This document shows positions 52,200-62,372 of a DNA stretch of 64,000 nucleotides, piece after piece; position 1 is the stretch's first letter, and every line of letters begins with the position of its first letter. The position numbers and the translations under genes were made by a program. The notes beneath the pieces are model-generated. The model had not been told where the DNA came from. It saw only the letters and a program-made list of their open reading frames with translations, and searched no databases. Source of the DNA: Hippopus hippopus (taxonomy: Eukaryota > Mollusca > Bivalvia > Cardiida > Cardiidae); contig OX328097.1 of NCBI GenBank assembly GCA_946811185.2, positions 5,876,242 to 5,940,241 on the forward strand. Reading direction: 5' to 3'.

Positions 52200-52502
52200 A
52201 GCCTAGTAGGGCAATCGGTAGAATAAAAGACGTGGAACCAAGGGTGGGTAGCTGGTTCAAATCACCAGTTCTGTGAGTTTCTTTCTAACGATTAATGATA
52301 GTCAGTGCAATAGAATTCATTCCTGTTTCACCATAGTGATCATTGTTTCGATGATGGTTAAGTGTAAAAGTGGCCAGTGGCTTGGGAAGAATATTGTTTG
52401 AAGGTCTGGAGAAAATCAATGAGAGCATGGATAGGTGCACCAGTCGTTGCAATATAACTGAAATGATGTTAAAAATGGTGCTAAAGAACATACAAACAGT
52501 CT
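52200..52502 (+). repeat. tRNA-derived SINE, type A, plus strand, diverged
   Basis: Head AGCCTAGTAGGGCAATCGG, B-box-like GGTTCAAATCACC, body and tail AATGATGTTAAAAATGGTGC. It begins where the MITE end (GGTAAAGAG) should be. Confidence 0.82.
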
Positions 52503-53259
52503 TCAACTTTGTTGCCAGATAAAGGTTTAATTACATCCATGAAGGTAAAATTTGCATGCAGACTGAATTACAGTAGGTGGATATAGCTCCCCTTTCATCC
52601 TTAAAGTGCCTTTCAGGACCATAGTTGTCTTTGTGGCCAATGTAGATCAAGATCAGGCTGCACAAAACGTGCAGCCTGATCTTTGATCCACACTGTCCGC
52701 TTTGCTGAAACGCTGTAGACAAAAGTAACCATGACATTGCAATTATTTGGGTCGTAGTTCTAGGTTGAAAATGCCTGAAAGGTTTATTCGGCACTCTAAG
52801 ACTTAATTGAAAACCTGAACTTATATGATTATCTATTAGATAATTCTTCACTGTGTTATGCACTGGATAAATAAGTGTTAATTCAGACAGCAATATGACA
52901 AATAAGTGTTAATTCAGACAGCAATATAATGAGATTAAATCCAGTCTTTGAATATGATATTTGTAAATAATTTTGTTTACATACCTAGTGGTGGGGAAAC
53001 AGAAAGGCCGAGTTACAGTGTAGTTGAAAACTGGAGTAACTTCTGAAAACTTGTGTTACGTTTTTAAAGTTTAACTGTGTTTTAAATTGAATTTTAATTG
53101 CTTTTTTAGTGGAAGTTTTAACAGTGTGATTAATTATGAAATGGTGTGAAGGTTTGTGATGGATCAAACCTGAGTTCTTTAATTAAGGTGGAAATTCTTA
53201 TGCATTCTGAAACATTGCAGTAGATGAATTTAGTGTGGAAAATGAGCATGAATTAAGGT
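52503..53259. other. Mostly unassigned, with one GATC-hp palindrome
   Basis: GATC-hp copy at 52640-52697 (GTAGATCAAGATCAGGCTGC / GCAGCCTGATCTTTGATCCA), in which both arms share the same T-to-C change. A short direct repeat (AATAAGTGTTAATTCAGACA) lies at 52869 and 52901. The rest is unassigned. Confidence 0.7.
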
Positions 53260-53490
53260 TTAACCCTTTACTATACAATCCTGAGTTTGAATGATCCTGT
53301 GGGTTAAAGCATTTGAAAATATTTGGGGAAAAGGAGAAAATGCTTGTAAGCAGCATTTTCTCCTTGTCCAACAATGTTTTCAAACCTTTTCAGGACACAA
53401 GTCTCAGTTAATGAACTTTATTTGTCATTAAATAATTTTGCTAACGCTAAGTTATAATTGGACGATTGGATTTTGTCGTTTGATAAATTA
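53260..53490 (-). repeat. TTAA-hp MITE, reverse, diverged
   Basis: Ends GTCGTTTGATAAATTATGG. The hairpin is partly retained. Confidence 0.8.
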
Positions 53491-53493
53491 TGG

Positions 53494-53721
53494 TTATCCC
53501 TTTACCACGCAGTCCTGACTTTTAACGACCTTGGTAGATTAGACTTTTGAAAATATTGTGGGAAAAGGAGAAAATGCTGGTAACCAGTATTTTCTCCTTT
53601 TCCACATTGTTTTCTACCCTACTAAAGAGAGAAATCATTGTTTTAGCAGCATTGAATTTGTCATCAGCAATTGTTTTTAATTTGGTCCAGTCCAAAATTT
53701 CATTGTTTGGTATTGATTTAA
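53494..53721 (-). repeat. TTAA-hp MITE, reverse
   Basis: Starts TATCCCTTTACCACGCAGTC directly after the preceding copy. Good hairpin; ends GGTATTGATTTAAG. Confidence 0.88.
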
Positions 53722-53794
53722 GTTGATTGATTTTGTGGTTTCTGTGGTTAGCTGCAGTAAAGAAAATGTCTCAAGATGCACTTTGCTACCAGTG

Positions 53795-53847
53795 CAGATC
53801 AAAGATCAGACTTCACAGAACATGCAGTCTGATCTTTTATCTACTAA
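53795..53847. repeat. GATC-hp palindromic repeat
   Basis: GTGCAGATCAAAGATCAGAC and GCAGTCTGATCTTTTATC. Two half copies of the same subtype follow at 54149-54190 and 54251-54296, preceded each time by TTTCACAGAACAT. Confidence 0.8.
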
Positions 53848-53907
53848 GTCTCCTTTTCAAAGACATTTTGGACTAAAGCAACCTTGAAACTGTATTTGTT
53901 GGGTGAC

Positions 53908-54132
53908 TTAACTCTTTACCAAATGACAAAATGTTAGACTGATCCAAATTCAAAGCAGTTGCAGATGACAACTTTAATGTGGCTCTAATGGAGAAACTTG
54001 TCTTAGAAAGGGTAAAACACAATTGGAAAAGGAGAAAATGCTGGTTACCAGCATTTTCACCTTTTTCCACAATATTTTCTAAAGGCTTTCTTCAGGGTCA
54101 TTAAAACTTGGGACTGTGTGGTAAAGAGTTAA
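53908..54132 (+). repeat. TTAA-hp MITE, forward, complete
   Basis: TTAA at both ends; the left arm is shortened (ACACAATTGGAAAAGG). Confidence 0.9.
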
Positions 54133-54379
54133 CTTTAGACTGAAAATTTCACAGAACATGCAGTCTGATCTTTGATCTACTTTGTCTCCTTTTATGAGAC
54201 GGTCTGGAAATAAGCAACAGTATTTGTTTGGTGACTAATTGCTAGACTAAACATTTCACAGAACATACAGTCTGATCTTTGATGTACATGCACTTTCAAC
54301 TTTGCTGAGACACTGTCAACAAAAACAACCTTGAAACTTTATTTGTTGACTTATCTTGACTTACCTCTTGACTGAAGGA

Positions 54380-54625
54380 GAGCACTGCATGTCTGTTCGA
54401 AAAAGGGGCATAATTGTGTCAAAAATACTTTGATAATTATCTGCTCCTGTTGTATGAGTTTTCCTTTTGATAGTTAACAACTTGTCCAATTTTGAAGTAA
54501 ATGTCTTCAGTAATAATACAGATATTACAAAATGTCAAAGTTTTTGCACGATGATGCTGATGCAGACAACGCCAAGGCTATGACATTATAACTCGTCATT
54601 TTCTTCAAAAACAATCAAGCTAAAA
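54380..54625 (+). repeat. Interspersed repeat, unclassified
   Basis: GGGGCATAATTGTGTCAAAA to ATGTCAAAGTTTTTGCACG and CAACGCCAAGGCTATGACA. Counterparts at 41930-42160 and 19205-19330. It probably belongs to a larger element not complete here. Confidence 0.55.
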
Positions 54626-54978
54626 ATTAGTGTCTGTTAGGTTTATTCTTGGCTCTTAGGCTTAAATAATAATCAGTGAGATATTTTATGAGAGCTATTA
54701 AATTTTTGAAGGTGAAATTAACCTACAGCAGATACATTAGCTTGCCGTCAGTGCAAATGAACTCTTAGAGCACAGAAATAACCTAATGTTCAGACAATTT
54801 CAGTCAAGAAGTAAGATCCAAATTTTAGACTCAAATACTTGAAGTTTTTGTTGCTTTCATCTAGAATAGCTCTGACAGCAAAGCTGACATTGTAGATCAG
54901 ACATCAGACTGCATGGTTTGTGCTCCCAAGTCTAGATACACACAGGCTGCAAAGGCTAATTTGGTTGTGAAAGGCTCT
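54626..54978. other. Unassigned stretch
   Basis: One GATC-hp arm (GTAGATCAGACATCAGACTGC, 54893). Nothing else recognised. Confidence 0.35.
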
Positions 54979-55202
54979 TTAACTCTTTACCAAACGAAAA
55001 AAATTTTAGACCAAATTGAAAGCATTTGCAGACGACAAAATAAATGTGAGTCAAAAATTGAAATTGTTTTTGGAAGAGTAGAAAAGATTGTGGGAAAAGG
55101 AGAAAATGCTGGTTACCAGCATTTTCTCCTTTTCTCACAATGTTTTCAAAAGTCTTCTTTCTCAGGTTCTATAGAAGTTGGGATTGTGTGGTAAAGGGTT
55201 AA
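54979..55202 (+). repeat. TTAA-hp MITE, forward, complete
   Basis: Hairpin nearly perfect. Its last TTAA (55199-55202) is the first of the next copy, in the same orientation. Confidence 0.92.
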
Positions 55203-55415
55203 CTCTGTACTAGAAAAGAAAATTTTAGACAAGTCCAATATGAAAGCATTTGCTGAGTACGAATTAGATATGACTGAGACATTGAGATTCGTCTTTGAAA
55301 GGGTAGAAAACATAGTGAGAACAGGGGGAAAACGCTGGTTACCTGCATTTTATCCTTTTCCAACATTGTTTTCAAAAGCTCTCTTCATCAGGATTGTTTT
55401 AAGTCGGATTGAGTG
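55199..55415 (+). repeat. TTAA-hp MITE, forward
   Basis: Left TTAA shared; the hairpin has diverged (GTGAGAACAGGGGGAAAACGC); the right end is decayed. Confidence 0.82.
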
Positions 55416-55417
55416 AT

Positions 55418-55832
55418 CAAACCTTCCAAAGACAATCTCATTATGTGAGTCACATTTCGTTTGCTGACTCCCGGTAGCTCTGTTGGTAGCGCACAGGACT
55501 TGAAAACAGGGTTATTGGTTAGATTCCCGGCTCGGCCAATTTCTTTCCAAGGATAGATGATAGTTATTGTGACAGGATTCATTCCTTTCTCACAGCTGAC
55601 CATTGTTTACACAATGATTATGTGGTAAAGCAGCCAGTGGCTTTGAAAGAATATTGTGCGGAGTACTAGTAGAAAGAAACTCTAGGAAAGGATAGATAGG
55701 TGCACTAGCCGCCGTGATATTACTGTAATAAAGTTGAAAACAGCATTTGACACCATAGAATCTATGTGATTGGTCCGAAAACACTTTCAATTTGGATGAG
55801 CACAAAGTTTTGTTGTTTGGTAAGAAAGTTAA
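55418..55832 (-). repeat. TTAA-hp MITE, reverse, 3' half interrupted by a SINE
   Basis: CCTTCCAAAGACAATCTC to GTTTGCT (55421-55464), the SINE, then ACACTTTCAATTTGGATG to GGTAAGAAAGTTAA. The last TTAA (55829-55832) is shared with the next copy. Confidence 0.8.
55467..55763 (+). repeat. tRNA-derived SINE, type A, plus strand, in a MITE
   Basis: Head CCCGGTAGCTCTGTTGGTAG, B box GGTTAGATTCCCGG, body and tail TTGAAAACAGCATTTGACAC. It splits the GTCTGCAAATGC segment of a MITE. Confidence 0.88.
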
Positions 55833-56056
55833 CCCTTTACCACACAACAAATTTTAGACCTGTCTGAATTGAAAGCATTTGCAGATGACAGTTTCAATGT
55901 GGATCATATAAAATAATTTTTCTTTGATAGGGTAGAAAACATTGTGGGAAAAGGAGAAAATGCTGGTAACCAGCATTTTCTCCTTTTCCCACAATGTTTT
56001 CAAAAGCCTTCTTTTTCAGGGGTGTTAAAAGTCGTCATTGTGTGGTAAAGGGTTAA
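55829..56056 (+). repeat. TTAA-hp MITE, forward, complete
   Basis: Perfect hairpin (55933-55999); TTAA at both ends. Confidence 0.93.
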
Positions 56057-56419
56057 ATACCAATTCATTGCAGAGAATCACTAGCCTTGTGACCCTTTAC
56101 CATAAGGTACCATGTATTAAAATTTCCTGGAACTTGAATAAAAGAAATACTTTTGAAGGAAAGGCAAATGATTTATTTTTTCTAGAATTCTTTTGGATGA
56201 CTTATGGCATAAATTGCCTATTACTTGTTATAAGCAATCATTCCTTTTCTCTTAAATCTGTGGCAAGGGTGTTACGAGTTAAATTGGAAAAACAAAGGGT
56301 ATCGAAAGCTGTTTATGTTTCTCATTATTTCACTTGAGTGTAATTTGTTAAATCAAAAAAGTTTCCCTATCTGTGAAACTTAGCAAGAAAGTGACATCAA
56401 ATGATTGTTGTTTAAACTA
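56057..56419. other. Unassigned stretch
   Basis: A 99-codon frame at 56038-56337 starts in the MITE end. No splice support or family. Confidence 0.35.
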
Positions 56420-56621
56420 TTAACCCTTTACGACAGAGTCATGTGTTATACACAACCCAAAAGAAGGAAGTTTTGGAAACATTGAGGGAAAAAGAGAAAA
56501 TACTGATAACTAGCATTTCCTCTTGTCATGATGTTTTCAAGCCTTTTAAAGACAAATCCCATCATGTAGCCACATGCTATTGCTTTAAGGTTTCATTCTG
56601 AAATTTTATGGTAAAAAGTTT
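56420..56621 (-). repeat. TTAA-hp MITE, reverse, diverged
   Basis: TTAACCCTTTACGACAGAGT; hairpin arms eroded; ends GGTAAAAAGTTT. Confidence 0.78.
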
Positions 56622-56762
56622 GAGCTCACCCGTACCACAGATGATACAAGCAGCATAAATTTTGTGGACAGTGTAGATTAAGATCAGATTGCACAGAACT
56701 GTCTCTACATTTGCAATGAAACTGTTATTGTAGCTGTCCACAAGGCATGATATATTTTCTAT

Positions 56763-57601
56763 GTGCCCCGAAGGGGGAGTATATAGTTGCCGCTTCGTCT
56801 GTCCGTCTGTCTGTCTGTCTGTCTGTCCTTCCTTCTGTCCGTCCATCCAAAGCCATTTCTCCACAACCCCAGGACCAAATTGGATGAAACTTCATATATG
56901 AACTCCTTAGGATATTGCGTCGATGTATTTTTCCCGGTTTTCCAATTTGACGCTGTGTCTTGGAAAAGGGGGGTTTCTTGTAAAATTCCAATTTTTACTA
57001 ATATCTCCTTTAGTTTTCGTCAAACTTTCATGAAACTTCACATTTATATTGTTTATTAAAAGTTTCACCATGTGCCCTTGGTTTTTTATCTATGCAAAAC
57101 CATGTTACGGGAAAAGGGTGCTTAATGTCATAACCTGAGGTTTTGTTTTTTGGACTCTGAAATTAAACATTTCCCAGTTTCTTCAAGACTATTCAACATA
57201 TATGTTGCTGATCAAAAGCCCCAGACCATGATTTCATTCTTTCCTATTTATACTAAGCTGTGTTATAGAAAAAAGAGGGCTTAATGACAAACTCGTACAC
57301 GAAGTTTATAAATGTTTAATCTGATCTTTTTTCAGACAATTTTGCCATTACTGTAATAGTAATGTTTGATTTACAGATTGTTCACATTGACAGGAAGTTT
57401 CACTCCACTGTTCCAAGAGTTATGCCCCTTCTTTATTCAGTCATTTGAACATTGGCGAATGCAGTTTGGCAGACGGGACCAAACACAAGTAGCCTGTTTC
57501 ACCCCCACCCTCCTCTCCCTTGACCAACCATTTACCGACAGCCTTCACTTTCCTAAAAAGAGACCTGTTCGGGGAGCATAATCCGTCTACGACGGCTCTT
57601 G
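56763..57601 (+). mobile_element. HINE-like element of a divergent family
   Basis: 5' GTGCCCCGAAGGGGGAGTA (short hairpin CCCC-GAA-GGGG), a GTCT/GTCC array (56798-56850), repeated phrases such as AAACTTCA after TGGATGA/TTTCATG, and a 3' hairpin CCGTC-TAC-GACGG followed by CTCTTG. The architecture is that of the AGCTCC elements with unrelated sequence. Frames across the array are artefacts. Confidence 0.7.
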
Positions 57602-57780
57602 TTTTTTTGTAGTGAGAGAGTTAAGTGAAATGTATAAACATGCTTCTGAAAATTGACAGAATGAGGAATACTTGGGTTTAAAGGAATTGAAGAAAATTCT
57701 ATTGATGCTAAAATTTCGTAGAAATAAAAACTCTTCCCAAACAAGCCTTTATTTTCAAGATGGCTAGGAAGAATGCTATT

Positions 57781-57815
57781 TAAAACATAGTGGGAAAAGG
57801 AGAAAATGCTGATAA
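57781..57815 (-). repeat. TTAA-hp MITE core scrap
   Basis: ACATAGTGGGAAAAGGAGAA continuing to TGCTGATAAG: one arm only. Confidence 0.6.
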
Positions 57816-57966
57816 GTCTTAAATCTTGCCATCTCGTAAAGAAAAATTATGGTTAACAAGTTCAGATATTCCATGAATAAATTGATGTGGACTTAAGTTG
57901 ACCCCACAAATTTTGACAGCTTTAATTTTATCCTAAGGTTGACCATGACCTTGTTTTAATTAGCTC

Positions 57967-58152
57967 TTAACCTTTTACCAAACAGTCCAGAGTTTTATTT
58001 ACGTTTGGAAGAGGCCCTTTGAAAACATTGTGGGAAACAGAGAAGATGCTGGTAACCATTACAAATCCCATCATTTGAGTCTCATCTAATAGTATGTTAG
58101 CAAATGCATTCATTTTGGACCAGTCCAAATTTTATCATTTGGTAAAAGTGAA
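57967..58152 (-). repeat. TTAA-hp MITE, reverse, right arm deleted
   Basis: GATGCTGGTAACCAT joins to TACAAATCCCATC, so the hairpin right arm is missing, mirroring 46640-46814, which lost the left arm. Confidence 0.85.
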
Positions 58153-58283
58153 TGTGGTATAAAACTACATTTTGAACCTGAAAATTTGGCCATGGGATGC
58201 AGAAAATTGATATTCTGTAAGGAAAAATTAAAAGGACACCACTGTTTAACTCGTAGATACAAAGAATACAAAAATATTTGACT

Positions 58284-58350
58284 CTGCTAAAATTCAAACC
58301 CATGAGCTTCAAAATTGTAACTTAGCAAGTCTATCAACAGAGCTATCCAG
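58284..58350 (-). repeat. tRNA-like SINE head remnant
   Basis: On the minus strand: CCTGGATAGCTCTGTTGATAG (A box) and GGGTTTGAATTTT (B-box-like). No body. Confidence 0.4.
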
Positions 58351-58370
58351 GCAACTGTTGTTCTACTGTA

Positions 58371-58599
58371 TTAACTCTTTACCAAACGACAAAATTATAG
58401 ATGGGTCCAAATTGAAATCATTTGCAGACGACAAAATAAATGTGACTGAAAAATTGAAATTTGGTTTGGGAAGGGGAGAAAACATTGTGGGAAAAGGAGA
58501 AAATGCTTGTTATCAGCATTTTCTCCTTTTCCCACAATGTTTTCAAATGGCTTCTTTCTCAGGGTCGATAAAAGTCGGAATTGTGTGGTAAAGTGTTAA
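58371..58599 (+). repeat. TTAA-hp MITE, forward, complete reference copy
   Basis: TTAACTCTTTACCAAACGAC to GTGGTAAAGTGTTAA, 229 bp; hairpin at 58479-58546 with loop TGTTATCAG. Confidence 0.93.
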
Positions 58600-58776
58600 A
58601 GAATCTATTTAGCCCTTGTTACTGCAATTATCTTGTATCAAACAGAATAGGAAATTGTTAAGATTTTGTCTAAACTTATGAACTGAAATGTGATTGGATG
58701 CCATTTTAACACCTGATCCTGACCAAATAATTTAAAAAATTTGATGTATGACACACTCATACACTTACAAGTTTCT

Positions 58777-59017
58777 TTGATTGATTGAATGATTGATTGA
58801 CTGATTGAAGTTTAACACCATTTTAACAGCTTAGGTCATATCACGGCTGTTATTGCACGTACCCATGTGTTTCCTGGTTTTCTCACACCAGTACTGACAC
58901 AACTTTCTTTCCAAGTCACTGACTACTTTCTCACATGCATCAGAGGTGAGAGGCGAAAAACTCAAAACCACCAGGTCACGAGTCAGATACGTTATCCAGT
59001 GAGCTACCCGGTTGGGC
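58777..59017 (-). repeat. tRNA-derived SINE, type B, minus strand
   Basis: Starts with complement tail GATTGATTGAATGATTGATT and GTTTAACACCATTTTAAC; ends with the complement of a head (CCAGTGAGCTACCCGG). Confidence 0.85.
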
Positions 59018-59108
59018 TAAAAGTTTCGTAACGTTATTTTTTCTTCCTGTGGCATTACAAAAACAATAGAATATGTCAAGACTGCATTGACATGGTTTGA
59101 ATGGAAAA

Positions 59109-59280
59109 TTAAACCACCTTCAATGTTATATCATGGTGGCATTCAACCTACTAATGTTGTTACCAGTGATTCAGGAGAAGTGGGCTTGGGCTATCTCATA
59201 TCTTGCCAAAGGGCATTCCAATGTGACAGAAGCTACAAATTGGGATCAAACCAGGATCCAGTGCCTCAACCACTGGGCCA
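59109..59280 (-). repeat. SINE-like repeat, minus strand, diverged
   Basis: TATATCATGGTGGCATTC at one end and GGGATCAAACCAGGATCCAG, CCACTGGGCC (complement of a tRNA-like head) at the other. The body is unlike A, B or C. Confidence 0.45.
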
Positions 59281-59354
59281 TGAATAATACTCCCACCGAA
59301 TAGATCTCACTATGGAATAGACTTTCAGTTCTCTTAGATTACAAAAAAAAAAAC

Positions 59355-59537
59355 CCAAACAAAATTTCAGACAGTTTGAAAGCTAAAAAGGTCTGATTTA
59401 TCTATAATCAGGTAGAAAACAACGTGGGAAATCGAGAAAATGCAGGTCATCCAGCATTTTCTCCTTTTCCCACAATGTTCTCAAGAGCTGTCTCCAACAG
59501 GGTCGTTAAAGATCAGGATTGTTTGATAAAGGATTAA
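59355..59537 (+). repeat. TTAA-hp MITE, forward, 5' truncated
   Basis: Preceded by an A tract. The hairpin loop is changed (GCAGGTCATCCAGC). Confidence 0.78.
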
Positions 59538-59718
59538 ATAGGCGGCAAAATGCATGTGGGAAAAAACCTTAAATTGAAATTTCTGAGCTACTTTTTGCCA
59601 GAGTTTCTCTAAACACTGCATGCTATACGCAATCTTATCTTGATCTATAATGCCCACTAAGTACTTCAAAGTTCCTAATACCCTTTATCAATTTATCTCT
59701 TCTTTTTCCTCCCAAAGG

Positions 59719-59903
59719 AATGGAAGGTGTTTGAAAACATTGTAAAAAGGAGAAAATGTAACCAGCATTTCTTCTTTTCTCACTATGTTTTCTTTCCTTT
59801 CAAAGACAAATCACATCATTTTAGCCTGTAGATGTACTTTTATCGCCTACAAATGCTTGCAATCTGGAAAAGGCTAAAATTGTGTCATTTTGTAAATAGT
59901 TAA
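59719..59903 (-). repeat. TTAA-hp MITE, reverse, shortened hairpin
   Basis: AACATTGTAAAAAGGAGAAA then TGTAACCAGC. The last TTAA (59900-59903) is shared with the next copy. Confidence 0.8.
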
Positions 59904-60099
59904 CACTTTTACGACAAAAGTTAATTGAAAGCTTTTATAGACAACAAATTAAATGTGGCTCAAATGATGAAATTTGTGTTGGAAAAGGGTAGCAAACATT
60001 GTTGGAAAAGGAGAAAATGCTGGTTACCAGCATTTTCTCCTTTTCCAACAATGTTTTCTAAAGCTGTCCTACTCATGGGATTGTTTGCAAGAGGGTTAA
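59900..60099 (+). repeat. TTAA-hp MITE, forward, matched arms
   Basis: Left ACATTGTTGGAAAAGG and right CCTTTTCCAACAATG share a G-to-T change. The 5' third has about 25 bp deleted. Confidence 0.9.
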
Positions 60100-60479
60100 G
60101 CATTTCTGGTATAAAAATTTTTCCTAAAATATGGGACATTTAAGCTATGGAAATATAAGTCAACAAACAGTCTTTTGTTAAAGATAAAGTTTAGACTGTA
60201 AGAGTAACCTGCTGACCGTTTGGGACAATTGAACTGGATAAATAGTGGTGTAAATGATATTAGACAAAATTAAAAAAGAGTTTTATCATATTTTAATGAC
60301 TGTTTATTGCTAATTTTGTCAGATACATTTAATATAAACCACAAAGTTTCCTCCTTAAGACAACTGTACCTTCTTTGATATGTGAATGCAAAGTGGGGCT
60401 GGACACTAACTCTTAGGACCGAACTGTGCAGCAGCAACTATGTAGTAAAAAAACTAGTAAATTTGGGACATGTCACTCT
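60100..60479. other. Unassigned stretch
   Basis: No repeat or coding signal recognised. Confidence 0.35.
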
Positions 60480-60580
60480 CGAAAATGCCGAATCCAGCAT
60501 TTCCTCCTTTTCCCACAATGTGTTTGAAAAGCTTTTTCATCAGGGTCATAAAAATATGGGATTGTGTTGTAAAGACATAA
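60480..60580 (+). repeat. TTAA-hp MITE, forward, 3' half
   Basis: From the loop (GAATCCAGCATTTCCTCC) to GTTGTAAAGACATAA. Confidence 0.75.
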
Positions 60581-60705
60581 TGGTATGGTCTCTAAAATTA
60601 TAATGCATCTTACAATTTTAGCCAATCCAAAACATGTCTGTGGCTTATTGTTCTGTTGAGATACAATATTACAGTTTTTTTTTTTTGTCACTGCCATAGA
60701 CACCA

Positions 60706-60762
60706 GATGAAAACATTGTTGCAAGCAAGTGTTCCTTTTCCTATAATGTTTCAAATGCCTTG
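60706..60762 (-). repeat. TTAA-hp MITE core remnant
   Basis: GATGAAAACATTGTTGC and TTCCTTTTCCTATAATG only. Confidence 0.5.
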
Positions 60763-60866
60763 TTAAAAGATGATATTTCTCATTCCTGTATATTTTTGCC
60801 CTTTAATCTGGTGTGCTTTAAAGTAAGTTTCCAGTGTGCTTAAAACTAACTGGTTCAGTATTGGGT

Positions 60867-61093
60867 TTATCTCTTTACCAAATGGCAAGATTTAGACCAG
60901 TCCAAAATCAAAGATTTTGCAGATGACAAAATTAATGTGACTCAAAAATTGAAATTTGTTTTGGGAAGAGCAGAAAACATTGCGTGAAAAGGAGAAAATG
61001 CTGGTTACCAGCATTTTCTCCTTTTCCCACAATGTTTTTAAAAGACATTCTTTTCAGGGTCGTTAAAACTCGGGATCATGTGGTAAAGGGTTA
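60867..61093 (+). repeat. TTAA-hp MITE, forward, complete
   Basis: Good hairpin; ends GGTAAAGGGTTA, overlapping the start of the next copy. Confidence 0.9.
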
Positions 61094-61270
61094 TCCCTTT
61101 ACCACACAATCAGGAGTTTTAATGACATTGAAGAGGAAGGCTTTTGAAAACATTGTAGCAAAAGGAGGAAAAGCTCAGAAGCAGCATTTTCTCCTTTTTC
61201 CACAATTTTTCTACTTCTTTACAGGAAAATTCCATCATTTTAGCCCTCAAAGCGCCTTTCACAACTACAG
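61090..61270 (-). repeat. TTAA-hp MITE, reverse, 3' truncated
   Basis: TTATCCCTTTACCACACAAT to CATCATTTTAGCCC, then the sequence passes into a GATC-hp unit. Confidence 0.82.
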
Positions 61271-61285
61271 CTGCTTTTGCAGCCA

Positions 61286-61345
61286 GTGTAGATCAAGATC
61301 AGACTGCACAATATGTGCAGCCTGACCTTTGATATAGATTGGTTG
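61286..61345. repeat. GATC-hp palindromic repeat
   Basis: GTAGATCAAGATCAGACTGC and GCAGCCTGACCTTTGATATA. Its downstream flank (GGTTGCTTTGCTGGGATGTT) resembles that of the copy at 52640. Confidence 0.8.
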
Positions 61346-61519
61346 CTTTGCTGGGATGTTGGAAACAAAATCAAACTTTGACGCTGCATTTATTTGGGCC
61401 TTTTTGTACATTTAAAATGTCAGTTGGGTTTATTCTGCTCTCTAAGGCTTGAAATACAAAAATTGAGACCAGAAGCTAGTTTTTTACCACAAAAGATATC
61501 CTCACATAAGAACTGCCAC

Positions 61520-61672
61520 AATTGTTTTCTAACCAGTATTTTCTCCTTTTCCCACATTGTTTTCTACCCTATCATAGAATGTAAGCATGTGTGTACCAAT
61601 TTGGAATTTTACACCTTAAGATGATTTGAATTTGAATAGGTCTAAAATTTGTTGTGTGGAAAAGGGTTAATA
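61520..61672 (-). repeat. TTAA-hp MITE, reverse, 3' half
   Basis: AACCAGTATTTTCTCCTTTT to GTGTGGAAAAGGGTTAA. Confidence 0.78.
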
Positions 61673-61779
61673 ATGAGTGAGCTCATAGTTTTTATATGTG
61701 GGAATATTTTGTTGGGAAAAAAAACCTTGTTTTCTGGTTTGTTATTTTTCATGATCACCCTTGGTTGTAATCTTGCTTA

Positions 61780-62006
61780 ACTCATAACTCATAACCAGAC
61801 AGTTGTAGACTTGTCCAATTTAAAAGCAAATGTCAGACGGCAAATGAAATGTGTCTATAATGATGAATTTGTTTTTGAAAGTCTTAGAGTAGTACACATA
61901 CTGAAAAAAGGAGAAATGCTGAAGAGCATCATCCCTTCCACAATGTTTTCAAAAGCACTATTATTCTGGGATGTAAAAACTTGGGTTTGTTTTGCAGAGG
62001 CTTAAA
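61780..62006 (+). repeat. TTAA-hp MITE, forward, diverged
   Basis: The hairpin is mostly lost (GAAATGCTGAAGAGCATCATC); the end is decayed. Confidence 0.75.
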
Positions 62007-62372
62007 TTATTTTGGAGACTCTAGGGAAAAACAGTTTTGTTGAATTTCACTGGAAATTAAACATCGAGTTCTTTTTCAACTTGTGAGTTGATGGTTGAGT
62101 TTTTTTTCAAGGAGCAAAGAATATATCATTTTAAGGCATTAGGTTCTTTCAACTGACTTAATTCTTGCAAGTAATTGTAATAGATCTTGAAGGCTTTGAA
62201 AAATATCTTTGGCTGAGTGGTAATTCAAACTTGCAACCCAGGGGGTACCTTTTTTGCCTTACCACTGAGCTTATGGGAGGGATCAGCTGATTTGAACTAG
62301 CTGTAGATCATGATCAACATTGATGTTGATTTGTTATTGATCTGTAAACTTGCAACAGCTTTGGTGGGAATA
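62007..62372. other. Unassigned stretch before the Tc1-like element
   Basis: A possible minus-strand tRNA-like head at 62212-62280. Otherwise nothing recognised. Confidence 0.35.

Noticed and set aside
56577..57059. Frames with SVCLSVCLS and TDRQTD repeats
   Set aside because: Translations of the GTCT microsatellite in the HINE-like element.
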